This document shows positions 33,666 to 46,272 of a DNA stretch of 64,000 nt, one piece after another (position 1 is the first letter of the stretch; each line of letters begins with the position of its first letter). The translations under genes and the position numbers were made by a program. The stretch is from Lineus longissimus. Taxonomy: Eukaryota; Nemertea; Pilidiophora; Heteronemertea; Lineidae. The stretch spans positions 11,034,001 through 11,098,000 of the forward strand of contig NC_088319.1 of the NCBI RefSeq assembly GCF_910592395.1. The letters are read 5' to 3'. The notes under the pieces were generated by a model that saw nothing but the letters and a program-made list of their open reading frames with translations, made no database searches and had not been told where the DNA came from.

Positions 33666-35136
33666 TACACGCGACCAACCCGCTAAAATTGTTGAATGGA
33701 ACTACGCTCAAACTTGGATCATAGGTATTGGAAATTTAAACGTCTTGTTCAAGCTTGGTATAGGTGGAGAAGTTGAAATGGACACTTGCAATTTTGGTAT
33801 GATTTGGAAAGCAATGGTCTAAATTCTCAAACCCTAATAAGTAGGTCACCTCATTGTTGACCTACAAGGGCCACGGAGGCATGTCCGAATCATAATCAAA
33901 TGGCAGAACCATCGAAATAAATGCTAAATTGGAAAACAGCCAGGTCTTGCCAGACGTTAAACTGTACTTCGTAGTCGGTACATTGTCATGGTCACATTGA
34001 ATCGTTGCCAGACTACTGGAAGTACACTTCTTTGCAAGTAATCATTTCATTCGGTCGCTGAACTCTCTGTGTTTTGTTGGCCAATTCTCTGCTCGCTTGA
34101 GTAGTTAGAGGCTGGACTCCTCAGTGGATTGATGGCTGTGGCTGGCTTGGAATACCGATGACATTGCTACGATCTTGGAGTACAGGCATGTGAGTGGTCT
34201 AATTTAGTCTTCTTCACGGTGATATCAAATTTCAGATTTTTCGCCATTTTCAGATTTGTTTTTATGAGTATCTGCTAAATTCATAGCTGATAGCTAGAAT
34301 AGAAGGATGTCTGCCTTGGATGTCTGTCTTAACTCAATGTTGATCTTTGAATTTTTTAATTGCACCGAAAAATGAGCATTTCAGAGGCATTTTTGTGCAA
34401 GTGTGTGCTGATCAACGGACAAGATTAAAACAAATATATTTCAGGCATTTTGCCTTAGAACAATGGCATCCCTGTCCTCGTGGTGTTGCATTCCGTTCTA
34501 TTACAATACCATGCTTTACCAGTCAGTGTGTGTTCCTCGGAGCAGTGTTTCCATGGCTAGCTTCCACCACTTTTACCCTTTTCCTTGGCCGAGTGAGAAA
34601 CATCTTTAGTATAAATGGGCATATGAATGTCTTCTTGAAATTTATGTTGTTGTGGTGATGTTGGCATGTTGGCATATTTTATGATGGCTCTGACTGGCTT
34701 AGTATTGACCCATGTGGTTTGGGATTTCCTTCCTTGGTTGAAAATCCAGATTAAGATTCCTGTCAGATTTTTATTCAAGATGTTATTCATTTTGTATACT
34801 CTGCATCTTTTCAAGATTATTGTAAGATTCTAAGATAAGATATCTGTGCATTTCTCCGACTCCGAGTCCGAGTCATGGCTGTAATGCCGGTTTCTCAGTC
34901 CAGGCTTGCGTTGTGTTTTATGTTGCAAGCGTTGTTAGTAGTAACAGCAATAGCAAAATTCGTAGCTTCTGACTGCATGAAAGAGTTAGTGTTAATTACG
35001 AGATGAATACAAATTATTATGAAATAAAACGAATTGCCTAAAACAAGATTTTCTATCAGAGATATAAGATATATACAAAATGTACATGTACAATTAGTAT
35101 TGAATTGTTTGTGTGTGTGTGGTATCTTGTACTGTA
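33666..35136. other. Spacer with no recognised feature
   Basis: A 103-codon frame (34347-34658) and an antisense 85-codon frame overlap near 34557. Neither has a recognisable domain, splice context or poly-A signal. Confidence 0.5.
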
Positions 35137-35223
35137 CAGGGTGGCCCAGAATTATTTTCCCTCGCACAATATAATTCTATTGTGCATCCATTGTGTGAGG
35201 GAAAATAATTCTGGGCCACCCTG
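35137..35223. mobile_element. 87-bp mariner-like foldback MITE
   Basis: CAGGGTGGCCCAGAATTATT at the left is exactly inverted at the right end (AATAATTCTGGGCCACCCTG). The arms stay complementary for about 27 bp, and an inner GCACAATA/TATTGTGC pair lies within. TA flanks both ends (35135-35136 and 35224-35225). The element is almost entirely arms, so as DNA or RNA it would fold into a near-continuous hairpin. Confidence 0.9.
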
Positions 35224-35658
35224 TAGAGAACAGTGCATGTAACTTCTTAGCAGTATTCGACATACATTTATATGTGTGTATGGATCGAAATTGAATGTTT
35301 ACACGCCTATCATATTGTGATGTTCATTTCCCATTGCATCCATTAATTTCACCCTAGTTCATTAGTAAATTGCACTTGGCTCATTAATCTAAACACACTC
35401 AATGGGTATTTATGATATCATTTTGATGTTGAATTGGATAATTATAATGTCACATGGTACAATTGGTGTCCCACTGGACGGATTATGCTACAATGTTGTA
35501 CATTTCAAAGCTTGTTTGTCTAAAGCAATATTTTGGCAATGTATTAGTTTGCTTAATATCCAAATTTTACCCTTTGAGGACCTCAAACCAATTTCTCTGC
35601 ATGATGGCAGTTATTTACTCTAATGTCTATCATAAGCATATACGCATATTTATCCTTT
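35224..35658. other. Spacer with no recognised feature
   Basis: AT-rich. Short frames at 35402-35660 overlap in two phases and show no domain. Confidence 0.5.
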
Positions 35659-35779
<121 letters not shown>

Positions 35780-38700
35780 GGCATTGTAGACCTAATGGAT
35801 TTTTAACGAAGGTAATGGAGTCCACTATTAAGGCTTCTGCCCACTTAGTGAAGGTTTACTTGCCTTGGTAATTGACACTCGGGTAGGGACCACAGCTGTT
35901 AATAGTCTCATCCAACAGACCCCTAATTCGTATGTACTTCAAAATAGTCAACTACACTTACTCTCTCCCTGTGACATGTTTCCAATGGACATGCGCTGTA
36001 GTTACATGTACACATTGCAGAATTAATATTGATTTAGCTATAATATTCTGTTACAAGTGTTTAAATATTTAAAATCTTTACAAAACAAAATACCATGTGA
36101 AAGAACACATGATTCTGTTTTGAAATTAAAAAGCATCAAAATTATCATGGTTTTACATTTTGCACTTCCTTGATATATCTTGGAAACTTGTGACAGATCG
36201 CTACGTGACATAAGGAAAGCCACAAGCCACAAGCCTTCATCTTATAGTCACAAATGTTCGATCACACAGATCCTGAGTGATGATATAGCTACGTGACTTC
36301 TTACATAAATTGGTCACAAGTCATATTTGCCAAGTTTTTTTTTGTGGTTGATGGCCTCATGAACAGGCTTTGATAAAGCTGGTTTGTTGACATGCGCTTG
36401 CAACATTAACAAGATGTTTGATCAAAACGTGTTGTATACCAATATGAGAGATGACCAATATGCTACTCCTTTAATACTACGAGCTCCAATATTGATGTCA
36501 AAACATGCCCGAGGAAGAGGTCCTCTCATGCAATGGTTTATGTGGTTTAGTCTCTCTTATAGAGGTCACTTAATTTGGACTCTTGCGTCTGAATTCAGAC
36601 TCTTAGGGTATTGGTTTGCAGATGATTCCAAACTGAGACTCGTCCAGAAGTGAGATGCAGCAGTGTCTGGGATATTTCAAAGTCTACAAACATGGATGGG
36701 AAATGACATGCCTGAGGTTTCATGCCACATGAAACCTTATATCATAGTATTGTAATCAAGCAGACAGTATGTTATGTAAATATGCTGCCATTCAGCCTCC
36801 CCTTGAGATACAATTTGCCCTGTAGCTTGGTCATCATTAGCTAGAGCTGGCCATACCCAAGAGAGGGAACAAACTGGGCCTCTCTCAGTCATTCATTAGA
36901 CCTTATTTATGGTGACATTCCGACCTCTTCACGCCAGTCCCAAGGGAGTCACTAATAAACTGTATGGCCACTTGATCCCCAAGGACCTAACCAGTGGCAA
37001 ATCAAAATGGTGGGCGGCCAAAACTTGTCTGACCGGGTAAAAAAGTAATTTCAAGTCGTGGCCAACCTCAGTGTAGAAGAGGTTTTTTTTTTTCAGCTAC
37101 AGAGGACAGTGTGTACTCTTTATATCTGTGTTAACCTCTACAGATATAAGCATGGCCTGTTCATTCCTTAAGAAAGGCTGTCGGGGTCTCCCTTCAACAG
37201 TGTTCAATCCTTGAGGTCGGCCCTGCAGAAAAAAAGGGGTTAATACCACCAGTATTTCTGGTTGAGTAGTGGCTACCCTCTTCATTTCTTTGAATTCAGT
37301 ACCATAAAGACATACAATTCTTATTTCAATTAATAAAATTGCTTGGCTGCAGCTAAAACTGTTCATCATGTAGTTAAATATTTATCGTGGGTGATGTTTG
37401 AATCTTGTTGCAGGCACCTGTGATGGTCACGCCAAGCAGGTGATTTTGGTCACATGCAATAATAACCAATCAATTGCCTGTCTGCAGGGCACTTGGTACC
37501 ACACACATTGCGTATAGGCTACCATATAGCACGGATTACCTGAATCATCCCATTTTCAAATTGATGCCGACTACTTTTTCCCTCGGGACTGAAAATTACA
37601 TCAGACCCTGAACTTTTAACACCAGCATGCCATAACACCCCTTCCTATCACATAATTATATCTAATGAGTAAATGGACATCCCTAAGGTAACATCAGCAG
37701 CAAAACCATCATTTACCGCCATTTACCATCATTATACATAGTTTCTGGTGACTTTTGCCCCTTGCGTAATGCCCCCAGGATGATGCTGAACTGCTGGTCA
37801 ACTCCCATGAGGTGCCCTGGTAGGCTAGTCAGATTTTTGCCAACATAACTCAAGCATTAAATCTACCAATAACGTTTGAACTGTTCAATTCCAATGGCAT
37901 GCACGTATTAGATGTTTTTTTCCTCCATTCTTAAAACAGGTATTGAGGAAGGGATATAATCAGCTGTAGTTACAGGGATTACACAATTGACGGTCGCATC
38001 ATTGCTCTGACTCATGCCACATCAAAAAGACACAGACTCTTAAATGGCCTCTGAACCAGCCTTCCTCCTGCAACCACAAGAAAGAAAGAAAAATCTGTTT
38101 TTTCCTATCTCAACATATATCACCTGTCCACTTGAGACATACATTTTTTTTCTGTTTCATATTTGGCACCACTAGCTCAGTTGTATCATCATCATTTATG
38201 ACAAGGAGGTAATTGAATGCTTAAGGATCATTCAGAAAGAATTCTGTGGTACATGTAATGATTCCAAACTGAGGAGCTTTCTGGAGAGTTCTTATCTAAC
38301 TTTTATCATCCTGATTTTTTTGAGAGTTATATGATAACACTAAAACCAGATTGAGTTGCTGTCAACATTCCTGAAATCTACCAAATCAACTCTTGCTGAG
38401 ATGGCCTCTGGGTATCCTGAATATTGCATCCGTCTAAATAGATTCCACCTGTCAGTGCCAAGCTGGTAAAATCAATCACCCATTACATATTGATATCATC
38501 TTGGTCCTTGCAACATTCACTTAATTGGCGCATGCCACTAGAAATGACTAGCGTTTGTGGGGTCAAGGGTCAGTATGTGGTTAGAGGTAATAGACCAATT
38601 CATATTCTATCATCATCACAAGTAATACTTGTGACACATCACACATTGTTTTGATATGCTATATGTAGTTATATTTGATAACTTTTATAGAACGGCGTAA

Positions 38701-41700
38701 TGAAACTCGAGCACGTTACTGCGATATGTCTCTATTTTGTTTCACAAAGCCCTCATTCTTCTACCCGTGTACCGATCAACACCTCATACATTCATAATTT
38801 TGATGATCTACACCGTGAATAGCAGACTACCACTCTTCCTAATTAGGAGAGTAGTATATATATGATATAGGATACTTGCTATTCATTATAATAAAGAGCA
38901 AGTATCGTATGTCCATGAATGGCCTCAGGAATTCCAAAAAGTGATGTGGTTTCAAAAAATACAAGGGCAATTCATTGACAATTTTGACAGTGTACTTTGG
39001 CTCAAATGTTTTTCTTGATAGATTTCAACGATTCTTTCCCTAAGGGGTCATCTGCTCCCTGCAACCCATTTTACCGTGCACTGCCGAAGCTTCATAGAGA
39101 AGACTATGTGCCTATAGAAAACATAGGAAAGTGGTTGTGAGTCCACCAAAAGACAAGCCGATCCCTTGTACTTGCACTGTCAAATTTGTATTGTCTCCAT
39201 AGAAATGAAGAAAAAAGGACGACAAACAACTATAACACTTGGGTGAATCCGATGATAAAACGCTTGCCAAACGTATGGAATAGCTTGGCAAATTTGTATC
39301 CGCACCACACTCTTGGAACAAATAGCTACCAGTTAACTAATATTTGAACGCTGGGGTACAAGTGCTCAGTGTAAACATCAATCAGCCCTGCTCCAACACT
39401 TGACGCAGTAGCTGTTATTTGAGCATTCACTTCTATCGAACTAATGTTGCTCGATGAGAATACCAAAAAAGAACAGTCAAAAATGTGTGTTTTGATTCTT
39501 ATATCACAGTGCAATCGACAGGAGAAGACTGCCGACATCATTGTCATGTGTTATCACTCATCTGTTGAGTTTGTAACTTCGGAAAAAGTTGAGACCTTCC
39601 TCACAATTGCCAATGAAGGTTTCAATGGTTGACTCTCGGTTTTCTTGTGGTCATTGCTGGGTAAACTAGAAGCTGCAGATGGGACTTGTTTCCAACTCTG
39701 ACATAATTGCGTTAAATCTTGGAGAAAGTTTAGTTATTCCCATTCTGAGTGTATAGACTTCCAACCTTTCTGTGGTTTACAGTAACAAGTTTCATTCTTC
39801 ACGAACCTTTGGCATGTCTCATTATTCTCTACATCGCCTCTTGGCGCCAGTTATTCTATATAACTCATAATTCACAGTTGCTTGAGCGCAGGATCAATGC
39901 CATCAACACCAGAGCCCTACGGCACTATGACAGTAACACGCCTCCCTGGTAGCCAAACAAATTAATCGACTTCCTGATCCATCTTGACGATCAAGAAAAA
40001 GTTGATGAGTTGGGATTGCTCATAAGATACATGAACTTCTTACTTTCTTTTCTTGTTTTTCGACAATGATTGCAAATGAGGAAAAAAGTTAATTGACTGT
40101 ATTGAAGGCTTGTACAGGAATAGATGGCCCATGCTTCTGCAAAAAGTTCATTATTCCTATTGTATTTGTATTTCCTTTCTTGTCATACATAGCATGGCTT
40201 TGTCATTCATCAAAACACTTTGGTTTTATACCAGGCATTGCTTTCTATTGAGACTGGTCTCTTGGGCTAGTGACCTTGGATTTATTCTTTGGTGAATGAA
40301 TGAATGCATTGCTGACTGCTAATTAAGAACACCATGTGTTTCCTTGCGTGCAAAATAAGCAGTCTGAGGCTGACCCCTGAACCCCTTGAATATGTAGATT
40401 TAGACAGGATTAATCACTGATGTAGAGTTTGATCATTAAGGTCTTATCATCACCCCGCACTTCACCAAGCCTACTATCATCATGAGAAAATAAGTGTTAG
40501 AGTGTGATTCAGTTTCAATGCAATCAGCATTGTCCAGACAAGGAGAGTGAAAATGAATGTGATGAAACTGGCCTGAAGGGAAGTTGGTGATGAAGATACT
40601 ATCAAGCACAAGCACCACATCCTAAAATATTCTCTCCACTAAGTCAGTTGTTGTAATGAAGGAATGATGTTGTTGATTGTACCCTCACCCCATTTCATGC
40701 TAAATTGGATTTGATTTTATTGTGGTTTCTAGATGTGTGATTAAGATAATTGGCAATAGTCATGATTTCAGTGATGAAATTTTTAAAAACTACTTGGTTT
40801 TGCACATTTATGAGCTTTGTCGTGCAATTGGGTCTTGATAATGTTTGATTTTGTGTTGATAGTGATCATAGAATTGTGAAATGAAGGATAAAATTCACAC
40901 TGACGACACAGCCAGAAGCAATTGTGATGATTGGAACCTGATAAACCATGCACAGCATCGGCAGGTGATTATTGTTTATGGAGAGAATGCCTGAAGGTGA
41001 TTGCAGGGATGGTTGAGAACGGAGGGAAAGGGCCAGAGATGCAGAGAATTTGACAAGGATTGTTAAAGGGGTGTGCTGTTAGTTCCCGTTCACTTGCTCT
41101 TGATCCAACTAATTCTATAGTTCTTATTTCTAAAGCCACCTGAAATGTCCGCAAAACTAAAAGTTGGCTAAAATCAGTTATGAATTCTTGCTGAAATGTA
41201 ATGATTAGTGCGTCAGGGTTGAACTTTCCATAGATATTTTGACTTCGCGTTTGACAATGTATCGTGAAAAATTGCAAAAGTAAATTGCTTGTGAAGATTT
41301 TGCAAGTAACAGTAAAGGAAGCAATAGAGATATTGATAGATTGTTCCCTTTTAAATTTCATCTATTGTCAATATCCATGGAATGTTGTGCTCTGCATATT
41401 CATATCAAACATAACAATTCTGTATCTCTGATATATGAAATTCCTGAGATGATTATTGTCACTTTCAGCCTTTATTCCCATCTGCCATGCATCAACTCAA
41501 CCAGATTAATGTCTACCATCGATCCATAAAGTCACAATAAATTACATCAGTTGCCACTGCAAAATTAATAATAATCAAAGGAGTAGGCAGGGGATAGAAT
41601 TGATTGAAGGTTTGGGTGATAGTATGCCGTTCTTGTCAAAAGGGAGACCACACATTCAGTGCGTGTTGTAACGCTCTCTTCTCTTCAATATGAGTGCGAT

Positions 41701-41851
41701 CACAATTTGTTGTTTGTGGATATGACATTCTTGGTACATAGTTGGCAGGATTGTATCAAGCTGTCAGGTTAGGTATAGAAGTACCGTGTTATATCTCACT
41801 TCCCGTTTCTCCAATCTACTAGTGCCAAAGTGATGTAGATGCCTCGAATCT
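35780..41851. other. Six kilobases with no supported gene
   Basis: No recognised exon, RNA gene or transposon. The largest frame is 130 codons on the minus strand (40969-41361), with no recognisable domain. TACTTGCTATT at about 38870 and AGCAAGTATCGTA at about 38898 form a short inverted pair around AT-rich DNA. A plus-strand stretch near 39880-40060 reads as LLERRINAINTRALRH before an early stop. It could be a decayed protein-coding remnant, but I cannot identify it. Confidence 0.45.
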
Positions 41852-42358
41852 AGGTAATAAAGGTACAGGAAAAAAGGTACAGGAAATAAAAGTACCGGAA
41901 ATAAAGGTACCGGAAAAAAGGTACTGGAAAAATAGGTACACAAAATGGCATAAATAGGTAAAAAAGGTACACAATTTAAAAAAAAAATCATTTGAATTCT
42001 CTTTTTTTCTATTCATGACTTTAACTTTATTTGTTGCGTAGGCATTGCATAGGCCTTAGAAATAGGTATATCAAATTTCCAGTATACCCATATAGTTTTC
42101 AATAGTGAAAACACAGCTATCAAGATCATGATGATTGTAAAGATTCTAGGACAATTCCCTCTGCAAAAGGGTTAACTGATAAATGCTAAATGATAAATGA
42201 TAAATTAACAATGTGCCTGGCCAATTAGGTCTTAACAGACAAATTATTAGATTTAAGACCAAACACAAGCTTTTTAGGGAAATTGGCGAGAATCTTAATG
42301 TGAAATGCCAGGTAGGATGCTAGGTGCTAGATTTTTCCTGTACCTTTTTTACCGTATA
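41852..42358. mobile_element. 507-bp inverted-repeat unit with a GGTACAGGAAA array
   Basis: GGTAATAAAGGTACAGGAAA near 41852 is inverted at 42333-42357 (TTTTTCCTGTACCTTTTTTA then CCG). Just inside the left arm the same word is repeated imperfectly about seven times at 14-16-bp spacing up to about 41975 (GGTAC(A/C)GGAAA(T)AAA). The right arm keeps a single unit. The interior has no transposase frame. GATGCCTC borders the left arm, and ATGCCTC follows the right arm in direct orientation. This could be a target duplication enlarged by part of the element, but that is uncertain. Confidence 0.5.
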
Positions 42359-43892
42359 CCAGATGCCTCTTGTCAACTGATTCTCCAATCGGTTGTCAAT
42401 CTGCTAGCCATGATAATAACCCAAGGAATATTTGATAAGCGTACTCACAGCCTCTTCATAACTTTACTATGTTTATGTCAAAATGCGAACCAAAAAAAAA
42501 CTAACTTTGTTCCTCTGGGCAAGGGGTACTAAACCCCTAATACCACACATTCAAGAAGCTCACCATCATCCCAATGTTAAAAAACACACTATTTTGCATT
42601 CATCAGTATGCAATCCCTGAACACATACCTAAATGTATACAGCTTTGTTTTTTATTAAAACATTCATAAAAGTTGTCAACCACCACAGAATTTTGTCAAA
42701 TTTATTCATGCCGGCAATATATCTGAGTGCCTTGTTCAACAAAAAGCAATAGATTTTCTATCACTATCAAATATGAATGTTACGTTGACAGTTTTCAATT
42801 AAAGTATCCACATGTTGACTAGACATTACTGTTGCTCATCATTTCAGCGTATCGTAGCATATCAGTTGTCCATAAAGCATGTAAAGCTGCAATAAATCTC
42901 ATTGCCTGTCTCAAAATTAATAATAAAATTACACGTATTGAGATTGATTTATTTGAAGTCTGACAAATCTAGCAATGTTGTGCGTCAAGGAGAATAGTGG
43001 ATGTGCATAGTGGGGTGTTCATTCGGGGCCCAAAGAGTATGAGGAACAGAATTTTATGTGACCCCTTCATTAGAGAATGATGTCTGTTTGGCAATTATGT
43101 TACTTGTAATGTGTCCTTGTTTTTTTTTCCCCATCATTAAACACTAAGAATTATCACGTAAATTCAAATCAGCAGAATTCGAATTGAAACTTGTTCAGTA
43201 ATATATAAAAGACAGTTAAACTTTCAAATCCAATGAATTGCCCGTGAGCGATCATCTCCAGAAGATGTGAACCATGATTTTCTAAAATTGAATATGTCTC
43301 CGGGTTCTGAGATGTTGAATTTAATCACATAGATGTCATTATGATTGGAAGTCCTTTCTATAATTGTGCCGAAGCTAAAATCGAAGTCTCTGGCACTATT
43401 CATTTGAGCTGTAATTCTATGAGATTTAGAATGGGAATCGATGTACAGGCGTCAGCATGGACTCAGGGTGATGCGTATTTAGATTTCGGAACGACTGATC
43501 CAGACGAGATTGCCTCATTTGACTTGTGTGCATTGCAGTGGAATTAACTTGCAAACCTGATAGAGAGTAATTCAGCTTGCTAAATGTCAACTGTTCGAAT
43601 TTCCAATTTAGATGTTTAACTGGATTCTGTTGAAACAAAATTGTCTAAGGATTCATTTGACTAATAAGAAACATTGTGAGAAAACTGTCTAATGATTATT
43701 ACGCGTTGCCCTATTGTAGCATGTCTATTGGTAACTCCTGCCAAATTTGTTTCTTTACTCTTTTACTAGCTTTATTGAATACAAAATATATGTATATGTG
43801 CATGTAATACATATATATAAACTATCCAGACATCTTCGAAAACATGTTTTCCTTGTATATTTGGCCTCTTATGGGACAACAAGTGGTGTTCT
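42359..43892. other. Spacer with no recognised feature
   Basis: A 68-codon frame at 43341-43547 reads somewhat like protein (for example IEVSGTIHLSC) but lacks an acceptor, a donor and a recognisable family. Otherwise AT-rich. Confidence 0.45.
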
Positions 43893-44025
43893 CCCCCCCC
43901 CCCCCCCCACCCCCCATTCCCACAGAGCCTGCTGCGCTTCCTCTGGCCTCAGGGCCAAAAGGATATAAGGTCCCATATTTTGCCATTTTCTCTGTAGTGT
44001 TTAATGGGACGAAGGGGGTGGGGGG
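43893..44025. repeat. C-tract and G-tract pair
   Basis: A run of about 16 C, then A and seven more C, lies at 43893-43917. A GGGGGTGGGGGGTGGG tract lies at about 44010-44028. The two are complementary in character and could pair across the intervening ~95 bp, or form separate i-motif and G-quadruplex structures. No gene context was recognised. Confidence 0.6.
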
Positions 44026-45267
44026 TGGGTAATGGACCAGCTTGGAACCACCTTGACTGCAGTTCATCAGTAGTACAATGCAGTGCTTAAGCCAACAGAA
44101 ATTTTTTTCAAAGAAAATTTAAAGTTTGGTCCCACTTTTCTGTATCCTGCATGTTGATCATAGTGTATATCACTTGATATGTTAATCTTAGATGTCATTT
44201 GCCACAACGAATGCTCAGCCTTCATCATGTTCATGGTAACTATCTGCAGATTACTTTTAACAAGTGCATAGAACTAGAATTAACATTGATAGCTATCAGG
44301 CAATAGTTGTACCTTGTCATTCATATCTCTCAATTTTCAAAGCGTATCTTGAGATATTTCTTCTTTTCTCTCAATTCCATGCATCTCCACCTCAGCCACG
44401 CTGACTGTGTTCCATCACCTGCCTTTTTTGTCAAATGGCTGTCACTGTGGCTTTTGGCTATTAGGTATTTTTGCATGGCCAGTTGATACTGTGGTAATCT
44501 CTGTCGAATGAAAGCAGTAGTGAGTGAAAAATCTGTTGTGATATTGGCATCCATGTGACTATGTACTTAGGTTACATTGGTGATTGGAGCTGCTATGACT
44601 CAGATATTCTGGAGTCCCAAAGGCATATTATTAACATTGAACATGAAATCGATGTTGTTGAAAGTCTTAACTTATCTTCTCAAAGTTTATGTGTGAAGGC
44701 AAAAGCCCTTGTCAGAAAAGCAGCACAAAGTTTGCAATATTCCACTGAATTCTTTGTAGGCATGCGCTGAGCATTGCACAGAATTTGATATCATGTTTAC
44801 AGCGAAACATGCGAAAGGGCAGTCCATATTGTTATCCTGTTTCTATAGATTGTTCAACTGTTCAATGAAACTCGTTACGGAATGTCAGATTTGTCACAAG
44901 AAGACATCACTTCAGAAAAAAACACCCTAAGAATAGTTTTAGACATTGCAATATGTTTTTATAACGGAGACCGTGCCATGCGTCATATAAAATTAGACAA
45001 GCATTAGTGAATCAAACGACCATTTAGATAACTTGATTACTGTTGACTCCCAAAGTGGTGCGAGGTTGTGACTAATCCTGGTGGCATGAATTTCTTGGTT
45101 GCGACTTTCAGCCTAATTGTACTTGACGGAGTATCATGGGACAGACTAACACTGACAGCACAGATCGATTTTTTTTACCAACATGCCATTTATTACATGC
45201 TAGCCTGCTTAAAGAGCTCCCTGTTGGTAAAAAAACTTAAGATTTCTACTTGAACTTGATAGTTCTC
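44026..45267. other. Spacer with no recognised feature
   Basis: Short frames on both strands (44330-44554 minus, 44555-44770 plus) show no domain or splice context. Confidence 0.5.
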
Positions 45268-45690
45268 ATTGCGTAAATATGTACTTGATATAAATGTCGG
45301 CCGGGTCTATTTGGCAAGCCGCTCGCTTAACAGGCATCTTTTTTGTCATCTTTGTTTGGAGAGCCGCTTGCCAAACAGCACTAAAAAGCCACCCTGTTCG
45401 GCCAGCCGGGCTTGCCAAACAAGTAAAAAATCTACCGTTTGGCGAGCTGGAGACTTTACTTTAATATTAATGAGTTCGGCTCTCCATTCAGGACAAGAAA
45501 AAGTCGCTGTTTGGTGAGCCGGGCTTGCCAAGTAGTCACTTCCATAAATGTCAGCACTGCCGTTGTGCAGACAGATATACAAATTCTATGAATACCAAGT
45601 TTCAGCAAATTCATTTGTATAATAACTGCACTATGGCATTGTGATAACTGTATTTTCTCGACCACCAGTTATTACAAATGGCGTACTCCC
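45268..45690 (+). repeat. Dispersed repeat family A, copy split by an insertion
   Basis: The left part TTGCGTAAATATGTACTTGA (45270) and the right part TCAGCACTGCCGTTGTGCAG (45551 onward) are contiguous in the copy at 50533. The right part continues GATATACAAATTCTATGAAT, TTTCAGCAAATTCATTTGTA, ACTATGGCATTGTGATAACT, TTTCTCGACCACCAG and GGCGTACTCCC. The 245-bp interruption is described separately. Confidence 0.85.
45299..45543. mobile_element. 245-bp MITE with a perfect 9-bp target duplication
   Basis: ATAAATGTC occurs immediately before (45290-45298) and after (45544-45552) the insert, as expected for a 9-bp target duplication. Inverted ends are imperfect: the left end has GGCCGGGTCTATTTGGCAAG and the right end, reversed, has GGAAGTGACTACTTGGCAAG. 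The motif TTTGGCAAGCC or its complement occurs at least five times inside, spaced so that several hairpins are possible. GC-richer than the host. Target duplications of 8-9 bp occur in hAT, P and Mutator-like groups; the class is unresolved. Confidence 0.85.
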
Positions 45691-46061
45691 TTAATGTACT
45701 ATCTGATTGTAGAATCAGGCTTTTTAACGAAGATATTTTATAGCAGTGCAGAACTGTCCATTGGCTTAAAGCCATGATAGAGGTTTGACAAAAACTGGAG
45801 AGATGGTACAGAATTACAGCGCCTTTGTTGACTGTTAGGCAAGCTGATGAGGAGACATGCAGAGGCAGGTGATGAAAAGGACTGCATCCATTCACAAGTT
45901 GGTTATTTGGCAGAGATTCAAGACACAGTTGGGACTGGCTTTGAGTTTGTCTTACACTAGTCATCTGTATCTTATTACCCTGCCCCCCTCCCCCCCCCCT
46001 TCCAAGATGCCAATATTACACTTTTTCTAGCATTACTGAAAAAAACATTCTCCTTTCCCAG
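45691..46061. other. Spacer with C-rich tract before a candidate exon
   Basis: Contains CCTGCCCCCCTCCCCCCCCC at about 45979, then TTTTTCTAG, and a pyrimidine-rich TTCTCCTTTCCCAG that serves as the acceptor for the following candidate exon. Confidence 0.5.
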
Positions 46062-46272
46062 GACAGGCCAGGTGGGCAAGTTTGAAGGCCTGCCCAATTC
46101 TCGGCAAGCTGGGGAATCGATTATCACGAGTATTAATGGCCTTATATCTTTCCTAGGAGTAACAGTGGCTGCTTCCCTCATCTTTAATGCTGTTTACCTT
46201 GTTATCTCTCATACTGAACCTCTCATCCGGTCACCGGAACCAGCACCTGCGTGGATAAGATGTATAGCCTAA
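46062..46272 (+). CDS. Candidate terminal exon with one membrane segment
   Basis: After a good acceptor (TTCTCCTTTCCCAG ending 46061) the frame is open for 69 codons to TAA at 46270-46272, entered with one leftover base from an upstream exon. It reads TGQVGKFEGLPNSRQAGESI and continues into a hydrophobic stretch of about 25 residues (INGLISFLGVTVAASLIFNA, then VYLVI). It closes with a short tail containing EPLIRSPEPAPAW. Base composition is more GC-rich than the flanks. The product would be the C-terminal part of a protein with a single transmembrane helix near its end. I do not recognise the family. No upstream partner exon was found and no AATAAA lies within a few hundred bases downstream, which weakens the call. 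Confidence 0.35.

Noticed and set aside
39749-40060. Decayed protein remnant around LLERRINAINTRALRH
   Set aside because: Reads smoothly for about 25 residues and partly after a stop, but no family is recognised and no second copy exists in the window.
40969-41361. 130-codon minus-strand frame as a gene
   Set aside because: No domain, splice signal or coding-like composition. A length of 130 codons is within chance in 64 kb of AT-rich DNA across six frames.
43341-43547. 68-codon frame with protein-like composition
   Set aside because: No acceptor or donor at its borders, and no recognisable family. It is short enough to be chance.
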